In this document: piece after piece, positions 28,820 to 37,628 of the stretch
Position numbering within the stretch: position 1 is the stretch's first letter
How the letters are laid out: each line of letters begins with the position of its first letter
Assembly: GCF_001418255.1 (NCBI RefSeq)
Contig: NZ_LIPV01000003.1
Coordinates: 186,001 to 250,000 of the forward strand
DNA from: Thiomonas bhubaneswarensis
GTDB taxonomy: Bacteria > Pseudomonadota > Gammaproteobacteria > Burkholderiales > Burkholderiaceae_C
Reading direction: 5' to 3'
Length of the DNA stretch: 64,000 nucleotides
Translations under genes and position numbers: made by a program
The notes under the pieces: model-generated
What the model was told of the DNA's origin: nothing
What the model saw: the letters and a program-made list of their open reading frames with translations, nothing else
The model's database searches: none

Positions 28820-29710
28820 TCAGCGTATCCCCGCCTTGGGCTTCGATTTGAGAATTTTTTGGCACTTGGGACAGAAATAGGTGCTGCGCTGCCCCTGCAC
28901 GATCTGTCGGATGGGCGTGGCGCATTGGCGACAGGGCAGGCCCGCGCGGCCATAAACCCAGGCCTGCATCTGAAAGTAGCCCAATTCGCCGTCGCTGTGG
29001 GCGAAGTCGCGCAGGCTGCTGCCGCCCAGCGCCACCGCTTCGAGCAATATGTCGCGCACGGCCGTCGCCAGACGCTCGCAGTCTGCGGGCCGCAAGTGCG
29101 ATGCAGGCGTGCGGGGGTCGATGCCCGCGTGGAACAAGGCTTCGCAGGCGTAGATGTTGCCCACGCCCGCGACGATCTGCTGCGACAGCAACAGCGGTTT
29201 GATCGCCGCATGCCGGCCGCGCAGGGCGCGATGCAGCGCTGCGCCATCGAAATCGGCGCTCAGCGGCTCTGGCCCGAGGCTGCGCAGCAGGGCGTGCTGA
29301 TGCACCGTGTCGCCCGCATGCCAGAGCACGGCGCCGAAACGTCGCGGGTCGCGCAGGCGCAGCACGCCCCGGTCGGTCTGCCACTCCACATGATCGTGAG
29401 GCGACCGCGGGTCGGGCGTCTGCGTGGCCGGAATCCAGCGCAACGAGCCCGACATGCCCAGATGCACGATGAGCACACCGGCAATGTCCGGTTCCAACTC
29501 TTGCGCAACCGGCGTGGCCGCTGCCATGCGCAGTAACAGATATTTGCCGCGACGCTGCAGCGCCACGATGCGCAGGCCGCCAAGCGCTGCCGGATCGATA
29601 TTCAGCGGCCAGCGCAGCGGCTTGCCCAGGCGCAGCGTCTCCAGCCGGGCACCGGTCAACGCCGGTTCAAGGCCGAGGCGGGTGACTTCGACTTCGGGGA
29701 GTTCAGGCAT
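28820..29710 (-). CDS. mutM: Formamidopyrimidine-DNA glycosylase (Fpg)
   Basis: Excises 8-oxoguanine and ring-opened purines and nicks the site. The 296-residue protein begins with the mandatory PELPEVE (N-terminal Pro nucleophile after Met removal, Glu next to it), has the catalytic Lys56 in RRGKYLLL, the DNA-binding QIVAGVGNIYACEALF near 165-180, and a C-terminal four-Cys zinc finger (CRQC ... CPKC). The start at 29710 is fixed by the PELPEVE rule; longer readings are not possible for an active enzyme. It is the first gene of the mutM-dynamin-mutY-DUF429 run and diverges from the TPR gene. Confidence 0.97.
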   Translation of the reverse strand: MPELPEVEVTRLGLEPALTGARLETLRLGKPLRWPLNIDPAALGGLRIVALQRRGKYLLLRMAAATPVAQELEPDIAGVLIVHLGMSGSLRWIPATQTPDPRSPHDHVEWQTDRGVLRLRDPRRFGAVLWHAGDTVHQHALLRSLGPEPLSADFDGAALHRALRGRHAAIKPLLLSQQIVAGVGNIYACEALFHAGIDPRTPASHLRPADCERLATAVRDILLEAVALGGSSLRDFAHSDGELGYFQMQAWVYGRAGLPCRQCATPIRQIVQGQRSTYFCPKCQKILKSKPKAGIR

Positions 29711-29823
29711 GGCCGCATTGTGCCGCAGGGGGAAATGGCAGACTTCTACAATCGGCCATCGAATCGGCGCGGGCCCGCCCGCGCGCGGTCTTCGCCCTCT
29801 CACCGTCGACTTTCAGGATTCCC

Positions 29824-31530
29824 ATGCGTGCTGCCGTTCTTGTGTCGGCCTTGTTGTTTCCGGCGTTCGTCTCCCTGCCCGTGACCGCGTTCGCGCAGCA
29901 GGCGTCTGATCGGGTCAGTGCGGAGGAAACGGCGCGGCAGGTGTTTGCGGTGCTTGCGGGCGAAATCGCCGCCAATACCGGGCATCCGGGCGTCGCCTAC
30001 ACCGAGTTGCTCAAGGCCGCGAAGGAACTGGACGCCGAATCGCTGTACCGCCGCGCTGCGGAAATCGCCCTGCGCGCCGGTGCTCCCGACAAGGCGCTGG
30101 CTGCAGCCCAGGCCTGGCGCAAGGCCATGCCCACTTCGCGCGAGGCGGGGGCCTGGGTCGTGCAGTTGCAGATGTTGATGGGCAAGATGGCCGAGGCCGG
30201 GGCCACGATCGCGCAGGATCTGGCGCAAACGCCCGAACCGCAGCGCGGACAGGCCATTGCCGATCTGCTGCCCCTGGCGGCGCAGTCGAACGACCCCGCC
30301 GCCACGCTGGCCATGATGCGCACCGCGCTGGCAGGGCAGAAGCAATTTGCCCAAACCGACGTGGTGCTCGGCCTGTTGCGGTCACGCACGGGCGATCGCA
30401 CCGGCGGCTTTGCCGATGCGCTGCATGCCTTGAACCTCAGCCCCGGTCTTGCGCCGGCGGCAGCCCTGCTGCTGCAGCTCTATACCGTCAATCCTCAGGC
30501 GGCCGATGCGGCCATGCAAAAGTTTGCCGGGGCCCAACCCAAGGACAGCGGGCTGCGTCTGGCATGGGCGCAGGCGGCGCTCGGGCAGCAGCGCGATGGT
30601 GTTGCGCTTGCGGCGCTCGAAAAACTGGTGGTGGATGCGCCCGATCTGGCGCCCGCTTGGCTGATCCTCGGCAGCCTGCAAACCGAATTCGGCCAACCCG
30701 CGCAGGCGGTGGTGTCGTTGCAGACCTATCTGCGGCTGGCGCGTGCCCAGCCCGAGCCGCCGGTGCTCACCCCGGCCTATCTCGCGCTGTCGGAGGCCTC
30801 GCGCAAGCTCGGCGATCTGGATCAGGCCACTCGCTGGCTCGACCAGACTCAGCCCGACGCCAATAACCGCCTCGCCGTCGTCAGCGGTCGCGCGGCGATT
30901 CTGGTGCAGCAGGGCAAGATGGACGAAGCGCTCCAACTGGCCGATGCCCTGCCTCAGGGCAATGCGGCGCAGCGCAAGGATCGTTGGCTGGCCCGCGCGC
31001 AGATCTTGCGCGAGGCCGGGCATTTCGAGGCATCGTTCAGAGTGCTGCAGAGCGCGCTCAAGCAGATGCCAGACGATGTCGATCTGCTCTACGAAGCCTC
31101 GATGATGGCCGACAAGAGTGGCCACATCAAGGAGATGATGGCGATGCTGCGCAAGGCGATCGCGCTCGATCCGGATTCGCAGCCGGCCTACAACGCGCTG
31201 GGCTACACCCTGGCCGATCGCGGCGAACAACTGCCCGAAGCGCGCAAGCTGGTAAGCCGCGCGCTGGCGCTGTCCCCGGGCAACCCCTTTGTCCTCGACA
31301 GCCTGGGCTGGGTCGAGTTCAAGATGGGGCGGCTGGCCCAGGCCCTCGACCTCTTGCAGCAGGCCTATGACGCGCGGCCCGACCCTGAAATCGGCGCCCA
31401 TCTGGGCGAGGTGCTGTGGCAGCTTGGCCAGCGCGACCGCGCCCGCGCCATCTGGCGCCAGGCCATCGACCGCGCCCCGCACGACGCCATGGTGCAAGCC
31501 GTATTGCGCAAGTACGGCGTCACTTTCTGA
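29824..31530 (+). CDS. Exported tetratricopeptide-repeat protein
   Basis: A 568-residue protein with a signal peptide (about residues 1-25, ending TAFAQQ) followed by helical repeats throughout. Recognisable TPR units occur near residues 215-280, 365-425 and 435-520 (for example PAYNALGYTLADRGEQLPEARKLV and VLDSLGWVEFKMGRLAQALDLL). It should be periplasmic or peripherally attached to the envelope. It stands at the head of TPR-lolB-ispE, a common betaproteobacterial order, with its stop overlapping the lolB start as TGATG. The partner protein is unknown; a role in envelope assembly is suggested by context. Confidence 0.9.
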   Translation: MRAAVLVSALLFPAFVSLPVTAFAQQASDRVSAEETARQVFAVLAGEIAANTGHPGVAYTELLKAAKELDAESLYRRAAEIALRAGAPDKALAAAQAWRKAMPTSREAGAWVVQLQMLMGKMAEAGATIAQDLAQTPEPQRGQAIADLLPLAAQSNDPAATLAMMRTALAGQKQFAQTDVVLGLLRSRTGDRTGGFADALHALNLSPGLAPAAALLLQLYTVNPQAADAAMQKFAGAQPKDSGLRLAWAQAALGQQRDGVALAALEKLVVDAPDLAPAWLILGSLQTEFGQPAQAVVSLQTYLRLARAQPEPPVLTPAYLALSEASRKLGDLDQATRWLDQTQPDANNRLAVVSGRAAILVQQGKMDEALQLADALPQGNAAQRKDRWLARAQILREAGHFEASFRVLQSALKQMPDDVDLLYEASMMADKSGHIKEMMAMLRKAIALDPDSQPAYNALGYTLADRGEQLPEARKLVSRALALSPGNPFVLDSLGWVEFKMGRLAQALDLLQQAYDARPDPEIGAHLGEVLWQLGQRDRARAIWRQAIDRAPHDAMVQAVLRKYGVTF

Positions 31531-32117
31531 TGCGGCGTCGCGTTTTCGGCTCCATCCTTCTTTGCGCCGCGGCGCTGATGGCGGGCGGTTGCGCCGTGCC
31601 CCAGGCCTCCCAGGCGCCCGAACCCTCGGACACCCTCGTCATGGCGGGGCGTCTTTCCCTCGTCAGCGGCCAGCCCGATGCGCAGAAGGCGCTGTACGGC
31701 GGGTTCCGTCTGGCGCTGAAAGGAACGGCCTCGGGCGAGTTCGAGGTGTTCTCACCCCTGGGTCAGATGATGGCCAGGGCCGCGTGGAGCCCGGGCCAGG
31801 CCAGTCTGGACGATGGTCGGCAGACGCAGCGCTACGCCTCTTTCGACGACATGACCCGCGCCGCCCTCGGTGTGGCGCTGCCGCAAGCCGCGCTGCAAGA
31901 CTGGGTGCGCGGCCGACCTGCTGCTGGTCTGCCCTCCAAGGCGCTGGAAGACGGTGGCTTCGAGCAACTGGGCTGGCGGGTGCAGCCGACCTGGCGCGAC
32001 GGTGTGCTGGCGCTGATCAAGGCGCAGCGCCAGACCGGAGAACCTGCCGAGCTTCGCATGGTGATCGAGTCCTCCACGGCGTCCCCGGTGCCCGCGGCAT
32101 CGCAGGCAACCGGTTGA
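31530..32117 (+). CDS. lolB: Outer-membrane lipoprotein insertion protein LolB
   Basis: A 195-residue lipoprotein that receives lipoproteins from LolA and inserts them in the outer membrane. The signal peptide ends with a lipobox-like LMAGGC, Cys near residue 21; then VMAGRLSLVSGQ and FEVFSPLGQMMARAAWSPGQASL resemble the LolB beta-barrel opening. The length is normal for LolB. The start ATG 31530 shares a base with the stop of the TPR gene. Sequence divergence within LolB is high, so the call also rests on its place before ispE, the classical order. Confidence 0.88.
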   Translation: MRRRVFGSILLCAAALMAGGCAVPQASQAPEPSDTLVMAGRLSLVSGQPDAQKALYGGFRLALKGTASGEFEVFSPLGQMMARAAWSPGQASLDDGRQTQRYASFDDMTRAALGVALPQAALQDWVRGRPAAGLPSKALEDGGFEQLGWRVQPTWRDGVLALIKAQRQTGEPAELRMVIESSTASPVPAASQATG

Positions 32118-32139
32118 CCCGCGGCATTCCCCCAGATTC

Positions 32140-33165
32140 ATGCAAGCTCTGTTCAACCTGCCGGCTCCGGCCAAGATCAACTGGTTTCTGCACGTCACCG
32201 GCAGGCGGCCCGACGGCTATCACACCCTGCAGACGGTGTTTCAGTTCATCGACTGGAACGACTCGCTCGACCTGATTCGCCGCGACGACGGTGTCATTCG
32301 CCGCATCGGGGCCGACGATCTGCCTGCTGACGATCTTTGCGTGCGCACGGCGCGGCTGCTGCAGGAAGACACTGGCTGCACCAGCGGAGTCGACATCCAC
32401 CTGCGCAAGAGCATTCCGCAGCAGGCCGGTCTCGGTGGCGGCAGCTCCGATGCGGCCACGGTGCTGATTGGGCTCAACCGTCTGTGGCGTCTGGGTCTTA
32501 CCCGTGACCACCTCATGAGGCTTGCGCTGAAGCTCGGCGCCGACGTTCCCATCTTCATCTACGGCCGCAACGCCTGGGCGGAAGGGGTGGGCGAAAAGCT
32601 CCAGGCCATCGACCTGCCCACGCCGTGGTTCCTTGTGGTGCATCCGGGACGCGGCTTGTCCACATCCGCCGTGTTTTCCACCCTTGACTTGACAACACCA
32701 AGACCCGAAGCAAAAATAATGGGCTTTGCTGAATGGCTTTTCGAATCTCGCAGGTTTTTCAGGTCGTGTGGTCTGAATGAGCATGAAGGCATGAATGCCG
32801 GTAAAGCGTCAGCCGAAGAAGGGCCTGGATCATTTGCCGAGACAATTCCTTCCAAGGCGGTCTGCGCTTTGTGGGGCCGAAACGATTTGCAGCCGGGCGC
32901 CATTGCGCTTGAGCCTGAAGTGGCTCGTGCGATGGAGCTTGTCCGCACTCAGTTTGGCCGCAGGCAGCTTGCCTTGCCGTTCGATGTGCGGATGACGGGC
33001 TCGGGCAGTGCGGTTTTTGCCCTGGTCGATGTTGCGGACATGAGCGAGGGGCAAAGCGAGCGCGGTTTGACGCCGGGTGTCATGGCTTCATGGCCTTCGG
33101 GTTGGGCAGGCAGGTTGTGCCAGGGGTTGCGCGAGCATCCCCTGCGTCACTGGATTCAAGCATAA
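32140..33165 (+). CDS. ispE: 4-diphosphocytidyl-2-C-methyl-D-erythritol kinase IspE, with insertion
   Basis: The GHMP kinase of the non-mevalonate isoprenoid pathway. Substrate-binding PAPAKINWFLHVTGRRPDGYH is at residues 8-28, the ATP loop IPQQAGLGGGSSDAAT at 92-107, and the third motif MTGSGSAVFAL at 285-295. The protein has 341 residues against roughly 280-300 usually. The surplus lies at about residues 194-245, between TTPRPEAKI and GRNDLQ, where the family normally has a short link. That part is visibly AT-richer than its surroundings (nt 32719-32875). All catalytic motifs are intact, so the enzyme should still work. Confidence 0.93.
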   Translation: MQALFNLPAPAKINWFLHVTGRRPDGYHTLQTVFQFIDWNDSLDLIRRDDGVIRRIGADDLPADDLCVRTARLLQEDTGCTSGVDIHLRKSIPQQAGLGGGSSDAATVLIGLNRLWRLGLTRDHLMRLALKLGADVPIFIYGRNAWAEGVGEKLQAIDLPTPWFLVVHPGRGLSTSAVFSTLDLTTPRPEAKIMGFAEWLFESRRFFRSCGLNEHEGMNAGKASAEEGPGSFAETIPSKAVCALWGRNDLQPGAIALEPEVARAMELVRTQFGRRQLALPFDVRMTGSGSAVFALVDVADMSEGQSERGLTPGVMASWPSGWAGRLCQGLREHPLRHWIQA

Positions 33166-33250
33166 TGTCGGCCTTGTCTTGCGAACGCGTGGGGCAGATC
33201 GGCAAACGAAGGGCAAACGGTTTTTGTCATTCGCATGGCGCGGATGATGT

Positions 33251-33327
33251 TGGGGAGTCGCCAAGTTGGTTAAGGCACCGGATTTTGATTCCGGCATGCG
33301 AGGGTTCGAGTCCTTCCTCCCCAGCCA
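33251..33327 (+). tRNA. tRNA-Gln (TTG)
   Basis: A 77-nt tRNA gene with acceptor TGGGGAG/CTCCCCA, anticodon stem CCGGA/TCCGG and loop TTTTGAT giving anticodon TTG, T-arm GAGGGTTCGAGTCCTTC, discriminator G and encoded CCA. U1-A72 at the acceptor end and G73 are characteristic of bacterial tRNA-Gln. It lies between ispE and prs, its usual place in this group of bacteria. Confidence 0.96.
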
Positions 33328-33445
33328 CGATTTTTGAAAGCCGAGTTTTGAAAGCGTTTTGCCTGCGGCGCTGCAGACCGCGGGCTTTGCCGGAGCGGTC
33401 AGACGCCCGGGCATTTCAGGCGCAGCGATCGCGCAACACTCCACC

Positions 33446-34417
33446 ATGACACCGAATCCGGCGGACTTTATTCTGTTCACCGGCAATGCCAATCCGGCGC
33501 TTGCCCAGGAAGTTGCGGAACAACTCGGTATCGGCCTCGGTCAGGCTTACATCGGCAGGTTCTCCGACGGCGAGGTGACCGTCGAGATTCAGCAGAACGT
33601 CCGTGCGCGCGAGGTGTTCATCGTTCAGTCCACCTGTGCGCCGACCAATGACAACCTGATGGAACTGCTCATCATGGTCGACGCGCTCAAGCGCGCTTCG
33701 GCCGAGCGCATCACGGCCGTCATCCCGTATTTCGGTTACGCGCGCCAGGATCGGCGCCCTCGCTCGGCCCGCGTGCCGATCACAGCGAAAGTCGTGGCCA
33801 ACGTGTTGCAGGCCGCAGGTGTGGCGCGGGTGGTCACCATGGATCTGCATGCCGATCAGGTGCAGGGCTTCTTCGACATTCCGGTCGACAATATCTATGC
33901 CTCGCCCATCCTGCTGACCGATCTGCGCGAGAAGAATTACAGCGACCTCATCGTGGTCTCGCCCGACATCGGCGGCGTGGTGCGGGCCCGTGCACTGGCC
34001 AAACTGATGGACTGCGATCTGGCCATCATCGACAAGCGCCGCCCCAAGCCCAACGTGTCGGAGGTGATGAACGTCATCGGCGAGATCGACGGGCGCAACT
34101 GCATCATCATGGACGACATGGTCGACACCGCCGGTACGCTGACCAAGGCCGCCGAAGTGCTCAAGACCCGCGGTGCCAAGCGCGTCATGGCGTATTGCAC
34201 GCACCCGGTGCTGTCCGGCCCGGCCATTCAGAGGTTGCAGAACAGCGCCATCGACGAACTGGTCGTCACCAACACCATTCCGCTGCGCCAGGAAGCGCGC
34301 GAATGCAGCAAGATTCGCCAGCTCTCCGCCGCATCGCTGATCGCGCAGACCATTCAGCGCATTGCCTACGGCGGCTCGGTGCTGCAACTCTTCAATGAGC
34401 AGGAAACCCTGTTCTGA
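33446..34417 (+). CDS. prs: Ribose-phosphate pyrophosphokinase
   Basis: Makes PRPP from ribose 5-phosphate and ATP, feeding purine, pyrimidine, His and Trp synthesis. The 323-residue protein shows [27 protein letters not shown], the flexible-loop region [14 protein letters not shown], the His-containing [14 protein letters not shown] and the PRPP loop [13 protein letters not shown]. It is a typical class I enzyme. ATG 33446 matches the family start; there is no evident Shine-Dalgarno. It is followed by rplY after 90 bp. Confidence 0.97.
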   Translation: MTPNPADFILFTGNANPALAQEVAEQLGIGLGQAYIGRFSDGEVTVEIQQNVRAREVFIVQSTCAPTNDNLMELLIMVDALKRASAERITAVIPYFGYARQDRRPRSARVPITAKVVANVLQAAGVARVVTMDLHADQVQGFFDIPVDNIYASPILLTDLREKNYSDLIVVSPDIGGVVRARALAKLMDCDLAIIDKRRPKPNVSEVMNVIGEIDGRNCIIMDDMVDTAGTLTKAAEVLKTRGAKRVMAYCTHPVLSGPAIQRLQNSAIDELVVTNTIPLRQEARECSKIRQLSAASLIAQTIQRIAYGGSVLQLFNEQETLF

Positions 34418-34507
34418 TTCTTTTGTCCGCCGATTCCGGCGGGTTCTCACGGCGCTGGTCGCAGGCGCCGTTCACCACGGGGCATGGCCCCATTTTCAGG
34501 AGTCGAC

Positions 34508-35116
34508 ATGAAAGTCGTCGCATTCGAACGTAGTTTGCAGGGCACTGGTGCGAGCCGCCGCCTGCGTCGCGCCGGGAAGACCCCCGGCATCATTTATGGT
34601 GGCGAACAAGCGCCCCAGATGATCGAGCTCGATCACAACGCGCTGTTCCATGCGCTGAAAAAAGAGCAGTTCCATTCCTCCGTGCTGGAGATGGAAGTGG
34701 CCGGCAAGACCAGCCAGGTGCTGCTGCGCGATTATCAGATGCACCCCTACAAGCAACTGGTGCTGCACATCGACTTCCAGCGCGTCGACGCCGGGCACAA
34801 GATTTCGATGAAGGTGCCGCTGCACTTCGTTGGCGCGGAAAATTCGCCTGCGGTCAAGCTCAGCCACGGCCTGGTCAACCATGTGATGAACGAAGTAGAA
34901 GTGTCCTGCCTGCCGGCTGACCTGCCCGAGTTCATCGAGGTCGATCTCAGCGGTCTGACGCTGCATCAGAGCGTGCACGTCAACGACCTCAAGCTGCCCA
35001 AGGGCGTGTCAGTGCTCACGCACGGAGTCGACAATCCCGCCGTGGTCACGGTCAGCCCGCCGCCGGGTGGCGTGGGCGAGGAAGGTGCCGCTGCCGCCGA
35101 GGGCGAAAGCAAGTAA
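34508..35116 (+). CDS. rplY: 50S ribosomal protein L25 (long Ctc-type)
   Basis: A 202-residue L25 with the N-terminal 5S-rRNA-binding domain (about 1-95, from [30 protein letters not shown]) and the C-terminal TL5/Ctc domain ([44 protein letters not shown] region), ending in a Gly/Glu/Ala-rich tail. Longer than the 94-residue E. coli form but normal for betaproteobacteria. AGGAG precedes ATG 34508. It ends 20 bp before a strong terminator that closes the prs-rplY unit. Confidence 0.96.
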   Translation: MKVVAFERSLQGTGASRRLRRAGKTPGIIYGGEQAPQMIELDHNALFHALKKEQFHSSVLEMEVAGKTSQVLLRDYQMHPYKQLVLHIDFQRVDAGHKISMKVPLHFVGAENSPAVKLSHGLVNHVMNEVEVSCLPADLPEFIEVDLSGLTLHQSVHVNDLKLPKGVSVLTHGVDNPAVVTVSPPPGGVGEEGAAAAEGESK

Positions 35117-35136
35117 CCAGCCTCCCGCAGAAAGAC

Positions 35137-35177
35137 AAGGCCGCCCCAGGATCTCCTTTGGGCGGCCTTATCGTTTT
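35137..35177 (+). terminator. Rho-independent terminator after rplY
   Basis: A 10-bp perfect stem AAGGCCGCCC / GGGCGGCCTT with a 13-nt loop, followed by ATCGTTTTT. It ends the prs-rplY transcript. Confidence 0.9.
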
Positions 35178-35189
35178 TGGCTTACAGGG

Positions 35190-35582
35190 TCAGGGCTGAT
35201 CCACCGGCCTCGGCCTGCGATCATCGCCAACGGCGACATAGGTTAGCAGGGCCTCGGTGACCTTGATAACCTCGACGTTGGACGGCGTGCGCTGCGCGTA
35301 GACCTCCACCCGCACGGTGATCGAAGTGTGGCCGATATGGTCGATTTCGGTGAAGAACGACAGCACATCGCCCACCAACACCGGCTGCTTGAACAGAAAC
35401 TCCTTCACCGCCACGGTGGCGACACGACCCTTGGCGCGCCAGGCCGCGGTGATGCCGCCGGCGATATCGACCTGCGCCATGATCCAGCCGCCGAAGATGT
35501 CGCCATGCATATTGACGTCGGCAGGACGAGCCTGAATGCGCAGCGTAGGCACGCGGTCGGGGAGTTGGGGAACAGAGGTCAT
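35190..35582 (-). CDS. yciA: Acyl-CoA thioesterase YciA (hot-dog fold)
   Basis: A 130-residue hot-dog-fold thioesterase. The hallmark HGDIFGGWIMAQVDIAGG, near residues 26-43, contains the catalytic Asp, and FKQPVLVGDVLSFFTEIDHIGHTSI follows as in YciA. It hydrolyses short to medium acyl-CoAs in the cytosol. I chose ATG 35582 because GGAG lies six bases upstream; a start at 35624 would add a Cys-rich leader without family resemblance. It is convergent with rplY, whose terminator lies between them. Confidence 0.93.
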   Translation of the reverse strand: MTSVPQLPDRVPTLRIQARPADVNMHGDIFGGWIMAQVDIAGGITAAWRAKGRVATVAVKEFLFKQPVLVGDVLSFFTEIDHIGHTSITVRVEVYAQRTPSNVEVIKVTEALLTYVAVGDDRRPRPVDQP

Positions 35583-35709
35583 GAAAGGCTCCGAGCAGAG
35601 CGCCGTGACGGCGCAGATAATCATTGAGATTCATAGTTTAAAAAGCTCGTTCAGCCAACGCTGAACTCTGCTCCAGGCGGAAAACGCCGCCACTCATCTT
35701 TCGTCCCCC

Positions 35710-37539
35710 ATGCATGCAAGAAGCTCCTCCGCGGCGCCGGAGCCGTCCTCCGCCGCCAGCCCCACGCGTTCGCGCTGGGCGGTGATCGCTGCGCTCTGGC
35801 CTTACCTCTGGGAGTACCGCGTCCGCGTGGTCCTGGCGCTGGTGATGATGATCGCTGCCAAGCTGTCCAACGTGGGTGTGCCCATCGTGCTCAAGGACAT
35901 CGTCAACGCGCTCGACCTCAAGCCGGGCGACCCACGCGCCGTGCTCGTCGTGCCGGTGGCGCTGCTGGTCGCCTACGGTCTGCTGCGTCTGAGCGTGTCG
36001 CTTTTCACCGAGCTGCGCGAAGTGGTGTTTTCGCGGGTGACGCAAGGGGCGGTGCGCAAGGTGGCACTGCAGGTCTTCGACCATCTGTTCAGCCTGAGCA
36101 TGCGCTATCACCTGGAACGCCAGACCGGCGGCATGTCGCGCGACATGGAGCGTGGCACTCGCGCCATTTCCAGTCTGGTGTCGTTCACGCTCTACAGCAT
36201 TCTGCCCACGCTGGTGGAGATGGCGCTGGTCATCGGCATTCTGCTGGTGAAGTATGACATCTGGTTCGCAGGCATCGCGCTGCTCGCCCTGGTGATGTAT
36301 GTGGGTTTCACCATCACCGTGACCGAGTGGCGCACCCAGTTGCGCCGCGACATGAACACCCAGGATTCGCGCGCCAATCAGCGTGCCATCGACGCCCTGC
36401 TCAACTACGAGACGGTCAAGATGTTTGGCAACGAGGCGCTGGAGTCGGCACGATACGACGACAACCTCAGGAGCTGGATGCGCGCGGCGATCAAGTCGCA
36501 AAACTCGCTGTCGCTGCTCAACCTCGGGCAGAGTCTGATCATCGCCACGGCGGTGACGCTGCTGGTCTGGCGCGCCACGGTTGGCGTGGTGAACGGCAGC
36601 ATGAATCTGGGCGATCTGGTGCTGGTCAACGCCTTCATGCTGCAGCTCTATGTGCCGCTGAATTTCCTCGGCGTGATCTACCGCGAGATCCGGCAGTCCA
36701 CCACCGATCTGGAGCGCATGTTCACCATTCTGGAAGAGCATCAGGACATCAGCGACGCGCCGCAGGCGCCAGCGTTGCAGGTCGGGCGGGGCGAAGTTCG
36801 CTTCGAAAACGTGCGTTTCGGCTATCAGCCCGATCGCCTCATCCTCGACGGTCTGGATTTTGTCGTTCCTGCGGGCAAGACCGTGGCCATCGTCGGGCCT
36901 TCCGGTGCGGGCAAGTCCACGCTGGCGCGGCTGCTGTTTCGCTTTTACGCGCCGCAGTCTGGGCGCATCCTGATCGATGGGCAGGACATTGCACAGGTGA
37001 CGCAAGCCAGCGTGCGCCGCGCCATCGGCATCGTGCCGCAAGACACGGTGCTGTTCAACGACACCATCGGCTACAACATCGCCTACGGCAAGCCGGGCGC
37101 CAGCGCCGCCGAGGTGGAAGCGGTGGCGCGTGCTGCGCACATCCACGACTTCATCGCCAGCACGCCCCAGGGCTACGACACCCAGGTTGGCGAGCGTGGG
37201 CTGAAGCTGTCGGGCGGCGAGAAGCAGCGGGTTGCGATCGCCCGTGCGCTGCTGAAGAACCCGCCCATCCTGATCTTCGACGAAGCCACCTCGCAGCTCG
37301 ACTCGCACAACGAAAAGGCGATTCAGGCCGAGATACGCGCCGCCTCGCGCGACCGCACCGCGCTGGTCATCGCGCATCGCCTGTCCACGGTTGTGGACGC
37401 ACACCAGATTCTGGTCATCGACCATGGCCGCGTGGTCGAGCGCGGCACCCATGCCGAACTGCTGCGGGCGGCAGGCCCTTACGCGCGCATGTGGGCGCTG
37501 CAGCAACAAACGGCAGAGCGTGCAAGCGAGGCGGCCTGA
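35710..37539 (+). CDS. Atm1-type ABC exporter (half-transporter)
   Basis: A 609-residue fused permease and ATPase. Six hydrophobic segments lie in residues 25-330, including LWEYRVRVVLALVMMIAAKLSN and LTKQ-like loops; the ATPase domain has Walker A GPSGAGKST near 398, the signature [20 protein letters not shown] near 500 and Walker B ILIFDEATSQLD. The TM sequence (GGMSRDMERGTRAISSLVSF, and NYETVKMFGNE) is characteristic of the Atm1/HMT family, which exports glutathione-linked sulfur or metal adducts. It acts as a homodimer in the inner membrane. Length equals that of the characterised bacterial Atm1. The substrate is inferred from family. Confidence 0.9.
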   Translation: MHARSSSAAPEPSSAASPTRSRWAVIAALWPYLWEYRVRVVLALVMMIAAKLSNVGVPIVLKDIVNALDLKPGDPRAVLVVPVALLVAYGLLRLSVSLFTELREVVFSRVTQGAVRKVALQVFDHLFSLSMRYHLERQTGGMSRDMERGTRAISSLVSFTLYSILPTLVEMALVIGILLVKYDIWFAGIALLALVMYVGFTITVTEWRTQLRRDMNTQDSRANQRAIDALLNYETVKMFGNEALESARYDDNLRSWMRAAIKSQNSLSLLNLGQSLIIATAVTLLVWRATVGVVNGSMNLGDLVLVNAFMLQLYVPLNFLGVIYREIRQSTTDLERMFTILEEHQDISDAPQAPALQVGRGEVRFENVRFGYQPDRLILDGLDFVVPAGKTVAIVGPSGAGKSTLARLLFRFYAPQSGRILIDGQDIAQVTQASVRRAIGIVPQDTVLFNDTIGYNIAYGKPGASAAEVEAVARAAHIHDFIASTPQGYDTQVGERGLKLSGGEKQRVAIARALLKNPPILIFDEATSQLDSHNEKAIQAEIRAASRDRTALVIAHRLSTVVDAHQILVIDHGRVVERGTHAELLRAAGPYARMWALQQQTAERASEAA

Positions 37540-37557
37540 ACACAGGGTGGCTTGTTA

Positions 37558-37585
37558 TTGCGGATTTGTGACCAGCAGTTACACT
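37558..37585 (+). promoter_or_regulatory. Candidate gltI promoter
   Basis: TTGCGG (37558-37563), a 16-bp spacer and TACACT (37580-37585) lie 44 bp upstream of the gltI start. Partial match to sigma-70 elements. Confidence 0.3.
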
Positions 37586-37628
37586 TGCCGGATTCGTTCA
37601 CACAATGGTCGTTCCCACGGAGATTCCC

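Noticed and set aside
35638-37509. 623-residue minus-strand frame opposite the Atm1-type exporter
   Set aside because: His/Gln/Asp/Arg-rich composition typical of antisense frames, no motif, and the plus-strand gene is complete.
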